Positions 45,546 through 54,317 of a stretch of DNA of 64,000 nucleotides are shown in pieces. Numbering within the stretch: position 1 is the first letter of the stretch; each line of letters opens with the position of its first letter. Location: NCBI RefSeq assembly GCF_001514065.1, contig NZ_KQ948428.1:251525-315524 (forward strand). The letters are read 5' to 3'. A program made the translations under genes and the position numbers. The notes under the pieces are model-generated. The model saw nothing but the letters and a program-made list of their open reading frames with translations, ran no database searches and was not told where the DNA came from. The DNA is from Streptomyces antibioticus (lineage in GTDB: Bacteria > Actinomycetota > Actinomycetes > Streptomycetales > Streptomycetaceae).

Positions 45546-46559
45546 TCAGAAGACGACGGTCCACCCTTCCCGCGCGGCCTGTTCCTTGGTGTACGAGACG
45601 CCGTGGACCTTCAGCCCCTTGGCGTCGAAGAGGGTGATCTCGCCGCCGTGGTTGCCGAGCTGGGCGCCGCCCTCGGCGAGCGGGACGAGAAGGCAGGCGC
45701 CGGCGGCGAGCGTCCCGGCGGGCACCGGGGACTTCTGCCCCAGCCGGTCGCCGATGCGCCACCCGGTGAGGTCGACGGCGTCGGGAGAGGCGTTGAGCAG
45801 CGTGACGGTCTCCGCCTCGGGGGACGGACCGGGCGGGTTGACGAGCGCGGCGACGATCCGCACGGGCAGGGTGCCCGGCTCCGGCCGGTTGCCGTCGACG
45901 TCGTCGAGGGCATGCCCGGTGACGTCGTCGGTGTGCCAGGACTGGCTCTGGAAGGCGAGGAAGATGCCCACCCAGCGGTCGAGGCCGGGGAAGTGGATCA
46001 GGACTCCCCCGTCCTGCCACACCCCGTCGTCCCTGCGGAAGCGGCCGCTGTTGCCCTGGTTCATGTGGATGTCGTGGATGCCGTTGCCCGGCAGGAAGCC
46101 GAACACCTTGTCCTTGACGCCCGGTTCGGGCCCGAAGCGCTCACCGAACAGATACACCCGGGCCTCGGGGTCGGCGACGGCCCGCCGTACGTACAGGTCG
46201 AGGAGGTCGGCGAGGTCGTTGCCGTCGCCGGGGAGGTCCGGGGGCAGGGTGCGCATCTTCGCCGGGTCGAAGAGGTTGCCGCGCACGAAGTCGAGGTTGG
46301 GCCCGCCGGGCCCGGGCGGCAGGATGTTCCACCCACTGGCCAGCCCCGCGAGCCGGGCGGTCACGGGGTGCCGGAAGTCCTCGTCGACGAGGTAGAGCAG
46401 TTCGGAAGGACGCTCCTGGGACAGCACATTGACGGCGGCGCGATAGTGCACGCCCTGATCGTCGGTGAGATGGATCTGGTAATGCGGGGTGTCGGTGGCG
46501 CCCTCGCGCCTGGTGTCGACAGCCCTGGTGATCAGTACGCCGTAGGCCTTGAGCGGCAT
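45546..46559 (-). CDS. DUF2278 (YukJ) protein with lamin-tail domain
   Basis: The 337-residue protein has an N-terminal DUF2278 domain (about 1-225; MPLKAYGVLITRAV, GIHDIHMNQGN and a GGVLIHFP segment) and a C-terminal lamin-tail-like Ig fold (about 245-337; VTLLNASPDAVDLTGWRI). No signal peptide is present. The biochemical role of DUF2278 is unknown. The ATG at 46559 has a GGGGAG site. It is divergent from the SRPBCC gene by 185 nt with no striking element. It converges with the deacetylase gene. Confidence 0.8.
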   Translation of the reverse strand: MPLKAYGVLITRAVDTRREGATDTPHYQIHLTDDQGVHYRAAVNVLSQERPSELLYLVDEDFRHPVTARLAGLASGWNILPPGPGGPNLDFVRGNLFDPAKMRTLPPDLPGDGNDLADLLDLYVRRAVADPEARVYLFGERFGPEPGVKDKVFGFLPGNGIHDIHMNQGNSGRFRRDDGVWQDGGVLIHFPGLDRWVGIFLAFQSQSWHTDDVTGHALDDVDGNRPEPGTLPVRIVAALVNPPGPSPEAETVTLLNASPDAVDLTGWRIGDRLGQKSPVPAGTLAAGACLLVPLAEGGAQLGNHGGEITLFDAKGLKVHGVSYTKEQAAREGWTVVF

Positions 46560-46744
46560 GGCGATCAACTCCCCCTGTTGACGGGCGGAATGCCCGTCCG
46601 TGGGGGAAATCGTAGAGCGCGTGCGCGCCACCGGGTGGCGCGTTCCAGTCGACGTACGCCGGTCGGCCGACCGGCGACTGCACCAACCCTCTGAGCCGGA
46701 TACGAATACGCCGCTGAACTGCCCGGATTCCCTAAGATCGTTGC

Positions 46745-47185
46745 GTGGTCACCTTCCTCATCGAACGCACGGTCCCCCTCCCGCGGGCCGAGACCTGGCG
46801 CCGCCTCACGGAATGGCCCCGCCATGGGGACGTGGTCCCCCTGACCCGGGTCACCGTCGAGACACCGGGCCCTACGGCCGTGGGCACGGTGTTCGTGGCG
46901 CGCACGGGGGTGGGGCCGCTGGGCTTCGACGACCGCATGGAGGTGACGGTGTGGCGTCCGCCGACCGAAGAGACCGCCGGGTTCTGCCGGCTGGAGAAGC
47001 GGGGTCGGGTCGTCATCGGGTGGGCGGAGATCGAGGTGGGGGCGGGGCCGGGTGGGCGCAGCCGGGTGGTGTGGCGGGAGGAGTTGGGGGTGCGGTTTCT
47101 GCCGGGGGTGTTCGATCCCTTGGTACGGGCTGCTTCGCGGTGGTTGTTCGGGCGGGCGGTGAATCGGCTGCTCAGGAAGCCTTGA
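46745..47185 (+). CDS. SRPBCC-family protein
   Basis: The 146-residue protein has the START/SRPBCC (polyketide cyclase/dehydrase-like) pattern: an opening strand VTFLIERTVPLPRAETWRRLTEW, a central beta-rich region and a C-terminal long helix. No catalytic residue can be assigned. The GTG at 46745 lies six bases after TAAGAT (46733-46738) with no ribosome site, so it is probably translated from a leaderless mRNA. It converges with xdhC, 24 nt away. Confidence 0.75.
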   Translation: MVTFLIERTVPLPRAETWRRLTEWPRHGDVVPLTRVTVETPGPTAVGTVFVARTGVGPLGFDDRMEVTVWRPPTEETAGFCRLEKRGRVVIGWAEIEVGAGPGGRSRVVWREELGVRFLPGVFDPLVRAASRWLFGRAVNRLLRKP

Positions 47186-47209
47186 TGGCTTGGGGCGGGG
47201 CCCAGGCCA

Positions 47210-48364
47210 TCAGGCCACCGACCCGATCCGCCCGGTCGGCGCCGACGACGTCACGTCATGATGGATCGGCGTATGCGCCCCCGTCAGTGAAACCCCGCTC
47301 CCCCCGCGCCGATTGGCGACGATCTCCGCCCCGATCGACAGCGCCGTCTCCTCCGGGGTCCGTGCTCCGAGGTCCAGGCCGATCGGGGAGCGCAGGCGAG
47401 CCAGCTCCAGTTCCGTCACGCCGACTTCGCGCAGGCGTTCGTTGCGGTCCAGGTGGGTCCGGCGGGAGCCCATCGCGCCGACGTAGGCGACCGGCAGGCG
47501 CAGTGCCAGTTGGAGCAGGGGTATGTCGAACTTCGCGTCGTGGGTGAGGACGCACAGGACCGTGCGGGCGTCCACCGGCGTCCGCTCCAGGTACTTGTGC
47601 GGCCACTCCACCACGATCTCGTCCGCCTCCGGAAAGCGCGTCCTCGTCGCGAACACGGGGCGCGCGTCGCACACCGTGACGTGGTAGCCGAGGAACTTGC
47701 CGACCCGTACCAGCGCCGACGCGAAGTCGATCGCGCCGAAGACGATCATTCGAGGGGCCGGGACCGAGGACTCGACCAGGACCGTGAGCGGGGCTCCGCA
47801 GCGTGAGCCCTGCTCTCCTATCTCCAGGGTGCCCGTGCGGCCGGCGTCCAGGAACGCGCCCGCCTCCGCCGCCACCGTGCGGTCCAGTTCAGGGTGGGCG
47901 CCGAAGCCGCCGTCGTGGCCGGTCTCCGTACGCACGAGCAGCGCCCGGCCCAGCAGCTCCGCCGGGCCGGACACCACGCGAGCCAGTGCCGCCGCCTCGC
48001 CGTTCGACGCAGCGGCCAGAGCCTCGGTGACCACCTCGCGGACGGGATCTCCCGCCCGAACCGGCGTCACCAGGATGTCGATGATGCCGCCGCAGGTCAG
48101 GCCGACCGCGAAGGCGTCGTCGTCGCTGTAGCCGAAGCGTTCGAGGACCGTCTCGCCGTCCTCCAGCGCCTGTTGGCACAGCTCGTACACCGCGCCCTCC
48201 ACGCAACCGCCGGAGACCGAGCCGATCGCCGTGCCGTCGGCGTCGACCGCGAGGGCCGCGCCGGGCTGGCGAGGGGCGCTGCCGCCGACGGCCACCACGG
48301 TGGCCACGGCGAAGTCGCGTCCCTGCTCGACCCACCGGTGCAGCTCTTCGGCGATGTCCAGCAT
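47210..48364 (-). CDS. xdhC: XdhC/CoxF family xanthine dehydrogenase maturation protein
   Basis: The 384-residue protein has an N-terminal XdhC_CoxI domain (about 10-80, VGGSAPRQPGAALAV and GSVSGGCVEGAV) and a C-terminal XdhC Rossmann domain (about 210-350, IVFGAIDFASAL and YVGAMGSRRTH). XdhC proteins bind molybdenum cofactor and help sulfurate and insert it into xanthine dehydrogenase. The ATG at 48364 follows GGAGA. It is the last gene after the XDH subunits and a purine permease on the same strand, which supports its role. Confidence 0.92.
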   Translation of the reverse strand: MLDIAEELHRWVEQGRDFAVATVVAVGGSAPRQPGAALAVDADGTAIGSVSGGCVEGAVYELCQQALEDGETVLERFGYSDDDAFAVGLTCGGIIDILVTPVRAGDPVREVVTEALAAASNGEAAALARVVSGPAELLGRALLVRTETGHDGGFGAHPELDRTVAAEAGAFLDAGRTGTLEIGEQGSRCGAPLTVLVESSVPAPRMIVFGAIDFASALVRVGKFLGYHVTVCDARPVFATRTRFPEADEIVVEWPHKYLERTPVDARTVLCVLTHDAKFDIPLLQLALRLPVAYVGAMGSRRTHLDRNERLREVGVTELELARLRSPIGLDLGARTPEETALSIGAEIVANRRGGSGVSLTGAHTPIHHDVTSSAPTGRIGSVA

Positions 48365-48403
48365 CTCTCGGTCTCCTCACGGAAGTCGTGTGCGGAGGGG
48401 CGG

Positions 48404-49861
48404 CTAGTGCACGCCCATCCAGTTCTCAATGGGATTGAGGGCGAAATAGACGAAGAAGATCAGTGTGAGGGCCCACATGAACGCCCCGATCTCCCTTGCC
48501 TTGCCCTGGGCGACCTTGATGGCGACGTACGAGATGACGCCCGCCGCCACGCCCGCCGTGATCGAGTACGTGAACGGCATGATCACGACCGTCAGGAAGA
48601 CCGGGATCGCCGTCGCGCGGTCGGCCCAGTCCACGTGCCGCGCGTTCATCATCATCATCGCGCCGATGACCACCAGGGCCGCCGCCGCCACCTCGCCGGG
48701 CACGATCGCCGTCAGCGGGGTGAAGAACAGGCACGCCGCGAAGAACAGGCCGGTGACGACGGAGGACAGGCCCGTGCGGGCGCCCTCGCCCACTCCCGTC
48801 GCCGACTCCACGAACACCGTCTGGCCCGAGGCTCCCGCCACGCCGCCGATCGCGCCGCCGGCGCCGTCGATGAAGAGCGCCTTCGACAGGCCCGGCATCC
48901 GGCCCTGCGCGTCGGCCAGCTTGGCCTCCGTGCCGACGCCGATGATCGTCGCCATCGCGTCGAAGAAGCCCGCCAGGACCAGGGTGAAGACGATCATGCC
49001 GACCGTCATCGCGCCCACCTCGCCCCAGCCGCCGAACTCGACGTCGCCGAAGATCGAGAAGTCCGGCATCGAGACCGCGCTGCCGTGGAGTGCGGGGGCG
49101 CCGCTCGCCCACTGCTCGGGGTTGATCACGTCGAGGGCGTTGAGGATCACTGCCAGGACCGTGCCGCCGACGATGCCGATCAGGATGGCGCCGGGGACGC
49201 CTCGGGCCTGGAGCATGAAGATCGCGAGGAGCGTGGCCGCGAAGAGAAGGACCGGCCAGCCCGCGAGTTCACCCGTGGGGCCCAGGGTCACCGGGGTCGC
49301 CTTGCCCTGGTGGACGAAGCCGGCCTTGTAGAAGCCGATCAGGGCGACGAACAGCCCGATGCCCATGGTGATCGCGTGCTTGAGGGCCAGCGGGATGGCG
49401 TTCATGATCATCTCGCGCAGGCCGGTGACGACCAGCAGCATGATGACGACGCCGTACATCACGCACATGCCCATGGCCTGCGGCCAGGTCATCTGCGGGG
49501 CGACCTGCGAGGACAGGACGCCGGAGACGGAGAGGCCGGCGGCGAGGGCGAGCGGCACCTTGCCGAAGAAACCCATCAGCAGCGTGGTGAAGGCCGCCGC
49601 GAACGCGGTCGCGGTGATGAGGGCCTTCTGGCCGAGCATGTCCCCCGCCGCGTCCTTGCCGGACAGGATCAGGGGGTTGAGCAGGAGGATGTACGCCATC
49701 GCCATGAAGGTGGTGACGCCGCCGCGCACCTCACGCGCGACCGTCGATCCTCGCTGGGATATGTGAAAGTACCGGTCGAGCCAGGACCGTCCGGCCGGGA
49801 CGCGGGTGCCTTCTCCCGCGTCGTCGGCAACGGTCTCCGGCTCCAGTGACTGCTGGGTCAT
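48404..49861 (-). CDS. AzgA/PbuG-type purine permease
   Basis: The 485-residue NCS2-superfamily permease is of the AzgA-like hypoxanthine/guanine branch, with about 13 hydrophobic segments and the hallmark GGVTTFMAMAYILLLNP near the start (about 47-63) and ESATGVGEGARTGLSSVV around 320-337. This branch differs from the uracil/xanthine type encoded at 1864. It lies between the XDH subunit genes and xdhC, so it likely imports hypoxanthine, adenine or guanine for oxidation. The ATG at 49861 has a GGGAG site. The 239-nt upstream gap holds a long hairpin. Confidence 0.9.
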   Translation of the reverse strand: MTQQSLEPETVADDAGEGTRVPAGRSWLDRYFHISQRGSTVAREVRGGVTTFMAMAYILLLNPLILSGKDAAGDMLGQKALITATAFAAAFTTLLMGFFGKVPLALAAGLSVSGVLSSQVAPQMTWPQAMGMCVMYGVVIMLLVVTGLREMIMNAIPLALKHAITMGIGLFVALIGFYKAGFVHQGKATPVTLGPTGELAGWPVLLFAATLLAIFMLQARGVPGAILIGIVGGTVLAVILNALDVINPEQWASGAPALHGSAVSMPDFSIFGDVEFGGWGEVGAMTVGMIVFTLVLAGFFDAMATIIGVGTEAKLADAQGRMPGLSKALFIDGAGGAIGGVAGASGQTVFVESATGVGEGARTGLSSVVTGLFFAACLFFTPLTAIVPGEVAAAALVVIGAMMMMNARHVDWADRATAIPVFLTVVIMPFTYSITAGVAAGVISYVAIKVAQGKAREIGAFMWALTLIFFVYFALNPIENWMGVH

Positions 49862-49982
49862 GTGGGCCTACTCCCAAGGTTCACAGGGGCCCCCGCCAAC
49901 CGCCGGTGCGGCTGCGGGATTTGGGAAGGTGCTTCGGCCGCACGACCCGGGGGACGGCCCGAGACGAACGAACTGGGGTACT

Positions 49983-50002
49983 GCTGGGTCACGCTGGGTC
50001 AC
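49983..50002. repeat. 10-bp perfect tandem repeat
   Basis: GCTGGGTCAC is repeated head-to-tail (49983-49992 and 49993-50002) in the gap between the XDH Mo subunit gene and the permease. It could be a regulator direct repeat. Confidence 0.4.
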
Positions 50003-50036
50003 GCTTCAAGTGCCGCGAGCGGTGCGGGACTTGGTG

Positions 50037-50084
50037 CTCCGGGCGGCGCGGTGGAGGTTGTGACGTTCCCTGCGCCGCCCGGAG
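50037..50084 (-). terminator. 13-bp hairpin after the XDH Mo subunit gene
   Basis: Positions 50037-50049 pair perfectly with 50072-50084 around a 22-nt loop, 17 bases past the XDH stop. It may terminate part of the transcripts or stabilise the XDH mRNA 3' end. Confidence 0.55.
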
Positions 50085-50100
50085 AGCTTCAACTGGCCGC

Positions 50101-52488
50101 CTACGCCGTGCCGGTGAGGTGTTCCGGGCGGACCGGCGTGCGGTTGAGCTCCAGCCCGGTCGCGTTCCGGATCGCCGCGAGGACGGCCGGGGTCGACGAC
50201 AGGGTGGGGGCCTCGCCGATGCCACGGAGCCCGTACGGGGCGTGGTCGTCGGCGAGTTCGAGCACGTCGACGGGGATGGTCGGCGTGTCGAGGATGGTGG
50301 GGATCAGGTAGTCCGTGAAGGAGGGGTTCCTGACCTTGGCCGTCTTGGGGTCGACGATGATCTCTTCCATCACCGCGACACCGAGGCCCTGGATGGTGCC
50401 GCCCTGGATCTGGCCGACGACCGACAGCGGGTTGAGCGCCTTGCCGACGTCCTGCGCGCAGGCCAGCTCGATGACCTTGACCAGGCCGAGCTCGGTGTCC
50501 ACCTCGACGACCGCGCGGTGCGCGGCGAAGGAGTACTGGACGTGGCCGAAGCCCTGACCGGTCCTGAGATCGAAGGCCTCGGTCGGGCGGTGCCGCCACT
50601 CGGCCTCCACCTCGACGGTCTCGCCCTCCAGCACCTCGGCCAGGTCCGCGAGGACCTCGCCGCCGTCGGTGACGACCTTGCCGCCCTCCAGGAGCAGCTC
50701 CGCCGTCGCCCAAGCGGGGTGGTACGAGCCGAACTTGCGGCGGCCGATCTCCAGGACCTTCTCGCGCACCAGCTCGCAGGAGTTCTTGACCGCGCCGCCG
50801 GTGACGTACGTCTGCCGGGAGGCCGAGGTCGAACCCGCCGAGCCCACCTGGGTGTCGGCCGGGTGGATGGTCACCTGCGCGACGCCCAGTTCAGTGCGGG
50901 CGATCTGCGCGTGGACGGTGACGCCGCCCTGGCCGACCTCCGCCATCGCGGTGTGCACGGTGGCGACGGGCTCACCGCCGACGACCTCCATGCGGACCTT
51001 GGCGGTGGAGTAGTCGTCGAAGCCCTCGGAGAAGCCGACGTTCTTGATGCCGACCGCGTAGCCGACGCCGCGCACGACGCCTTCGCCGTGGGTGGTGTTG
51101 GACAGACCGCCGGGCAGCTGTCGTACGTCCGCCTCCTCGCCCGCGGAGAGCCACTGCTGCTCCGGAGGAAGGGGCATCGCCTTGACGCGGCGCAGGAGTT
51201 CGGCGACCGGGGCCGGCGAGTCGACCGGCTGGCCGGTCGGCATGATCGTGCCCTGCTCCATCGCGTTGAGCTGACGGAACGCGACCCGGTCCATGCCCAC
51301 CTGGTCGGCGAGCTTGTCCATCTGGGCCTCGTAGGCGAAGCACGCCTGGACCGCGCCGAAGCCGCGCATGGCGCCGCAGGGCGGGTTGTTGGTGTAGAGG
51401 GCGATGGCCTCGATGTCGACGTCGTCGACCACGTACGGGCCGATCGAGAGGGAGGAGGCGTTGCCGACGACCGCGGGGGACGCGGAGGCGTATGCGCCGC
51501 CGTCCAGGACGATCCGGCACTTGACGTGCGTCAACTTGCCCTCGGCGGTGGCCCCGTGCTCGTAGTAGAGCTTCGCCGGGTGGCGGTGGACGTGGCCGAA
51601 GAAGGACTCGAAGCGGTTGTAGACGATCTTGACCGGCTTGCCGGTGCGCAGCGCCAGCAGACAGGCGTGGATCTGCATCGAGATGTCCTCGCGGCCGCCG
51701 AAGGCACCGCCGACGCCGGACAGCGTCATACGGACCTTGCTCTCGGGCAGGCCGAGGACCGGGGCGATCTGCTTGAGGTCGCTGTGCAGCCACTGGGTGG
51801 CGATGTAGAGGTGGACGCCGCCGTCCTCGTCCGGCACGGCGAGACCCGACTCGGGGCCGAGGAAGGCCTGGTCCTGCATGCCGAAGGTGTACTCGCCCTT
51901 GACGACGAAGTCGGCCTTCTTGGCGGCCTCTTCGGCGTTGCCGCGGACGATCGGCTGACGGTGCACGATGTTGGGGTGCGGGACGTGGCCGATGTGGTGG
52001 TCGTCGCGGCCCTCGTGGACCAGGATCGCGTCCGGCGCGGTCGCGGAGGCCTCGTCGGTGATGACGGGCAGCTCGCGGTACTCGACCTTGATCTTGGCGG
52101 CGGCCCGGCGGGCGGTCTCCGGGTGGTCGGCGGCGACGATCGCGACCGGCTCGCCGTGGTGGCGTACCTTGCCGTGCGCGAGGACCGGGGTGTCCTGGAT
52201 CTCCAGGCCGTAGTTCTTCACGTCCGTGGGCAGGTCGTCGTACGTCATGACGGCGTAGACGCCCGGCAGGGCGAGGGCCTCGGAGGTGTCGATCGAGACG
52301 ATCTCGGCGTGCGCGACCGTGGAGCGCAGGATCTGGCCCCAGAGCATGTCCTCGTGCCACATGTCGGAGGAGTACGCGAACTCGCCGGTGACCTTGAGGG
52401 TGCCGTCCGGGCGGAGCGTGGACTCGCCGATACCGCCCTTGGTCTGGGAACCCTGGGTGATTTTGGTGGGAGCGCCGGTGGTGGGCAT
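50101..52488 (-). CDS. xanthine dehydrogenase molybdopterin-binding subunit
   Basis: The 795-residue Mo subunit of a three-subunit xanthine dehydrogenase oxidises hypoxanthine and xanthine to urate. It has the a/b-hammerhead domain (about 20-130), then Mo-cofactor segments GGAFGGREDISMQIHACLLA, MRGFGAVQACFAYE and the C-terminal YGLRGIGEAPTLSSTPAVLAAI, where the Glu of GIGEAP is the expected catalytic base. The ATG at 52488 lies 2 nt after the stop of the 2Fe-2S gene. An in-frame extension to 52791 is a shadow of that gene. Confidence 0.95.
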   Translation of the reverse strand: MPTTGAPTKITQGSQTKGGIGESTLRPDGTLKVTGEFAYSSDMWHEDMLWGQILRSTVAHAEIVSIDTSEALALPGVYAVMTYDDLPTDVKNYGLEIQDTPVLAHGKVRHHGEPVAIVAADHPETARRAAAKIKVEYRELPVITDEASATAPDAILVHEGRDDHHIGHVPHPNIVHRQPIVRGNAEEAAKKADFVVKGEYTFGMQDQAFLGPESGLAVPDEDGGVHLYIATQWLHSDLKQIAPVLGLPESKVRMTLSGVGGAFGGREDISMQIHACLLALRTGKPVKIVYNRFESFFGHVHRHPAKLYYEHGATAEGKLTHVKCRIVLDGGAYASASPAVVGNASSLSIGPYVVDDVDIEAIALYTNNPPCGAMRGFGAVQACFAYEAQMDKLADQVGMDRVAFRQLNAMEQGTIMPTGQPVDSPAPVAELLRRVKAMPLPPEQQWLSAGEEADVRQLPGGLSNTTHGEGVVRGVGYAVGIKNVGFSEGFDDYSTAKVRMEVVGGEPVATVHTAMAEVGQGGVTVHAQIARTELGVAQVTIHPADTQVGSAGSTSASRQTYVTGGAVKNSCELVREKVLEIGRRKFGSYHPAWATAELLLEGGKVVTDGGEVLADLAEVLEGETVEVEAEWRHRPTEAFDLRTGQGFGHVQYSFAAHRAVVEVDTELGLVKVIELACAQDVGKALNPLSVVGQIQGGTIQGLGVAVMEEIIVDPKTAKVRNPSFTDYLIPTILDTPTIPVDVLELADDHAPYGLRGIGEAPTLSSTPAVLAAIRNATGLELNRTPVRPEHLTGTA

Positions 52489-52490
52489 GC

Positions 52491-53060
52491 TCAGACCCCC
52501 TCGGACTGCCGGGCGGCCGCGAGGCGGACCGCGTCCATGATCTTCTCGTAGCCGGTGCAGCGGCACAGGTTGCCCGACAGCCCCTCGCGGATGTCCGCGT
52601 CGGTCGGGTTCGGGTTGCGCTCCAGCATCTCGTCGGCCGCGACCAACAGACCGGGGGTGCAGAAGCCGCACTGCACGGCGCCGGCGTCGATGAACGCCTG
52701 CTGGATCGGGGAGAGTTCGGTGCCCTCGCCGGTCTGCGAGTCCTGGCCCTTCGCCGCCCACTGCTTCGCCTCGTCGAGCGGGGTCCCACAAGTGGACCCG
52801 CAGGCCCGCTGCTTGGCGAAGTCCGCGAGGCCCTCGACGGTCACCACGTCACGGCCTTCCACCTGGCCCGCCGCGACCAGACACGAACACACCGGCACCC
52901 CGTCCAGGCGGACCGTGCAGGAACCGCACTCGCCCTGCTCGCAGGCGTTCTTGGAACCCGGCAGGCCGAGCCGCTCGCGCAGCACGTACAGCAGGGACTC
53001 GCCCTCCCAGACGTCGTCGGCCTCCTGCGGACGGCCGTTGACCGTGAAATTGACGCGCAT
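52491..53060 (-). CDS. xanthine dehydrogenase 2Fe-2S subunit
   Basis: The 189-residue subunit has a plant-type 2Fe-2S ferredoxin domain (Cys40, Cys45, Cys48, Cys60 in CEQGECGSC...C) and the C-terminal helical 2Fe-2S domain (CGFCTPG at 131-137 and LCRCTGYEKIMDA). Between them, residues about 80-116 form an insertion with Cys87 and Cys91 that many CoxS/XdhC-type subunits lack. It passes electrons from the Mo centre to FAD. The ATG at 53060 shares a base with the TAA stop of the FAD-subunit gene. Confidence 0.93.
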   Translation of the reverse strand: MRVNFTVNGRPQEADDVWEGESLLYVLRERLGLPGSKNACEQGECGSCTVRLDGVPVCSCLVAAGQVEGRDVVTVEGLADFAKQRACGSTCGTPLDEAKQWAAKGQDSQTGEGTELSPIQQAFIDAGAVQCGFCTPGLLVAADEMLERNPNPTDADIREGLSGNLCRCTGYEKIMDAVRLAAARQSEGV

Positions 53061-53950
53061 TACGCGACTCCCTCCGTGTGAGCGGCGGTGCCGCGGTACG
53101 ACTCCCAGGTCCAGGTCAGCGTGCGGCGGGCCATGATGCCGACCGCGTGGCGGCGGTAGCTCGCCGTGCCCCGGACGTCGTCGATCGGGTTGCAGGCGGC
53201 GGCGCACAGGTCCGCGAACTGCTTGGCGACCGACGGGGTGATGATCTTTCCGTTGTCCCAGAAGCCGCCCTCGTCGAGCGCCGCGTTCAGGAACTCCTCC
53301 GCGGCCTTCGCCCGGACCGGGGTGGGCGCCGCCGAACCGATGCCGGTGCGGACCGTGCGGGTCTCGGGGTGCAGGGCCAGGCCGAACGCGCAGACCGCGA
53401 TGACCATGGCGTTGCGGGTGCCGACCTTCGAGTACTGCTGCGGGCCGTCGGCCTTCTTGATGTGGACCGCGCGGATCAGCTCGTCGGGCGCGAGCGCGTT
53501 GCGCTTCACTCCGGTGTAGAACTCGTCGATCGGGATCAGGCGCGAGCCGCGCACCGACTCGGCCTCGACCTCGGCGCCGGCCGCGAGGAGCGCGGGGTGG
53601 GCGTCGCCGGCCGGGGAGGCGGTGCCGAGGTTGCCGCCGACGCCGCCGCGGTTGCGGATCTGCGGGGAGGCGACCGTGTGCGAGGCCAGGGCGAGGCCCG
53701 GCAGCTCGGCACGGAGGTTCTCCATGATCCGGGTGTACGGGACGGAGGCGCCGAGCCGCACCGAGTCCTGGCCGACCTCCCACTCCGTGAGGTCGGTGAT
53801 GCGGTTCAGGTCGAGCAGGTACTCGGGCCGCCGGTGGTCGAAGTTGATCTCGACCATCACATCGGTGCCGCCCGCAATGGGCACAGCGGTGGGGTGCTCA
53901 GCCTTGGCGGCGAGCGCCTCCTCCCAGCTGGCGGGGCGAAGGAAGTCCAT
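53060..53950 (-). CDS. xanthine dehydrogenase FAD-binding subunit
   Basis: The 296-residue CoxM-type subunit has the FAD-binding patterns AIAGGTDVMVEI-like (VPIAGGTDVMVEINF, about 23-37) and RNRGGVGGNLGTASPAGD (about 98-115), and a C-terminal CO-dehydrogenase flavoprotein domain (about 180-280). It transfers electrons from the 2Fe-2S subunit to NAD+. It is the first gene of the XDH operon and overlaps the next by one base. It is divergent from pucR across 367 nt, so PucR is the expected regulator. Confidence 0.94.
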   Translation of the reverse strand: MDFLRPASWEEALAAKAEHPTAVPIAGGTDVMVEINFDHRRPEYLLDLNRITDLTEWEVGQDSVRLGASVPYTRIMENLRAELPGLALASHTVASPQIRNRGGVGGNLGTASPAGDAHPALLAAGAEVEAESVRGSRLIPIDEFYTGVKRNALAPDELIRAVHIKKADGPQQYSKVGTRNAMVIAVCAFGLALHPETRTVRTGIGSAAPTPVRAKAAEEFLNAALDEGGFWDNGKIITPSVAKQFADLCAAACNPIDDVRGTASYRRHAVGIMARRTLTWTWESYRGTAAHTEGVA

Positions 53951-54317
53951 GACCGGCTCTCTTCTTCGTCTTGTGGGTGGTACGGATTGAGCCAGATCGT
54001 GTGCGGCGGGCCCGGCTCGTTCATGTGTTGTTCACGCGGAGTGGGGCCAGTACACAGCGCCGTGCTCCGACGGGGTCAGTCACGGAAACTCTGAAGGAGT
54101 TGGCTGGTCGGGGCGGGCATCTTGTAGATTCGTATGAACGGAGGTCCTCAGTAACCTCCATGTTTTCCTGTGGAAACGCGCGACACACCGGGCGTGACCT
54201 GGGACACAGTCCGAAGGGCGGTGGGCGGAGCACACCGGGCCCACCGGACCGGCGCCTCCCGCACAGGGGCCCCACAGTTCATCGTAGATTTCTAGACAAA
54301 GATCGGCGGCGACGAGA
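53951..54317. promoter_or_regulatory. 367-nt XDH-pucR divergent regulatory region
   Basis: No gene is apparent. It contains GGAGGT-N8-ACCTCC (54140-54159), TTTCC-TGT-GGAAA (54164-54176), and two GTAGATT elements (54124 and 54284), the second a plausible -10 (TAGATT 54285-54290) for pucR. These are candidate PucR sites; none is proven. Confidence 0.45.
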
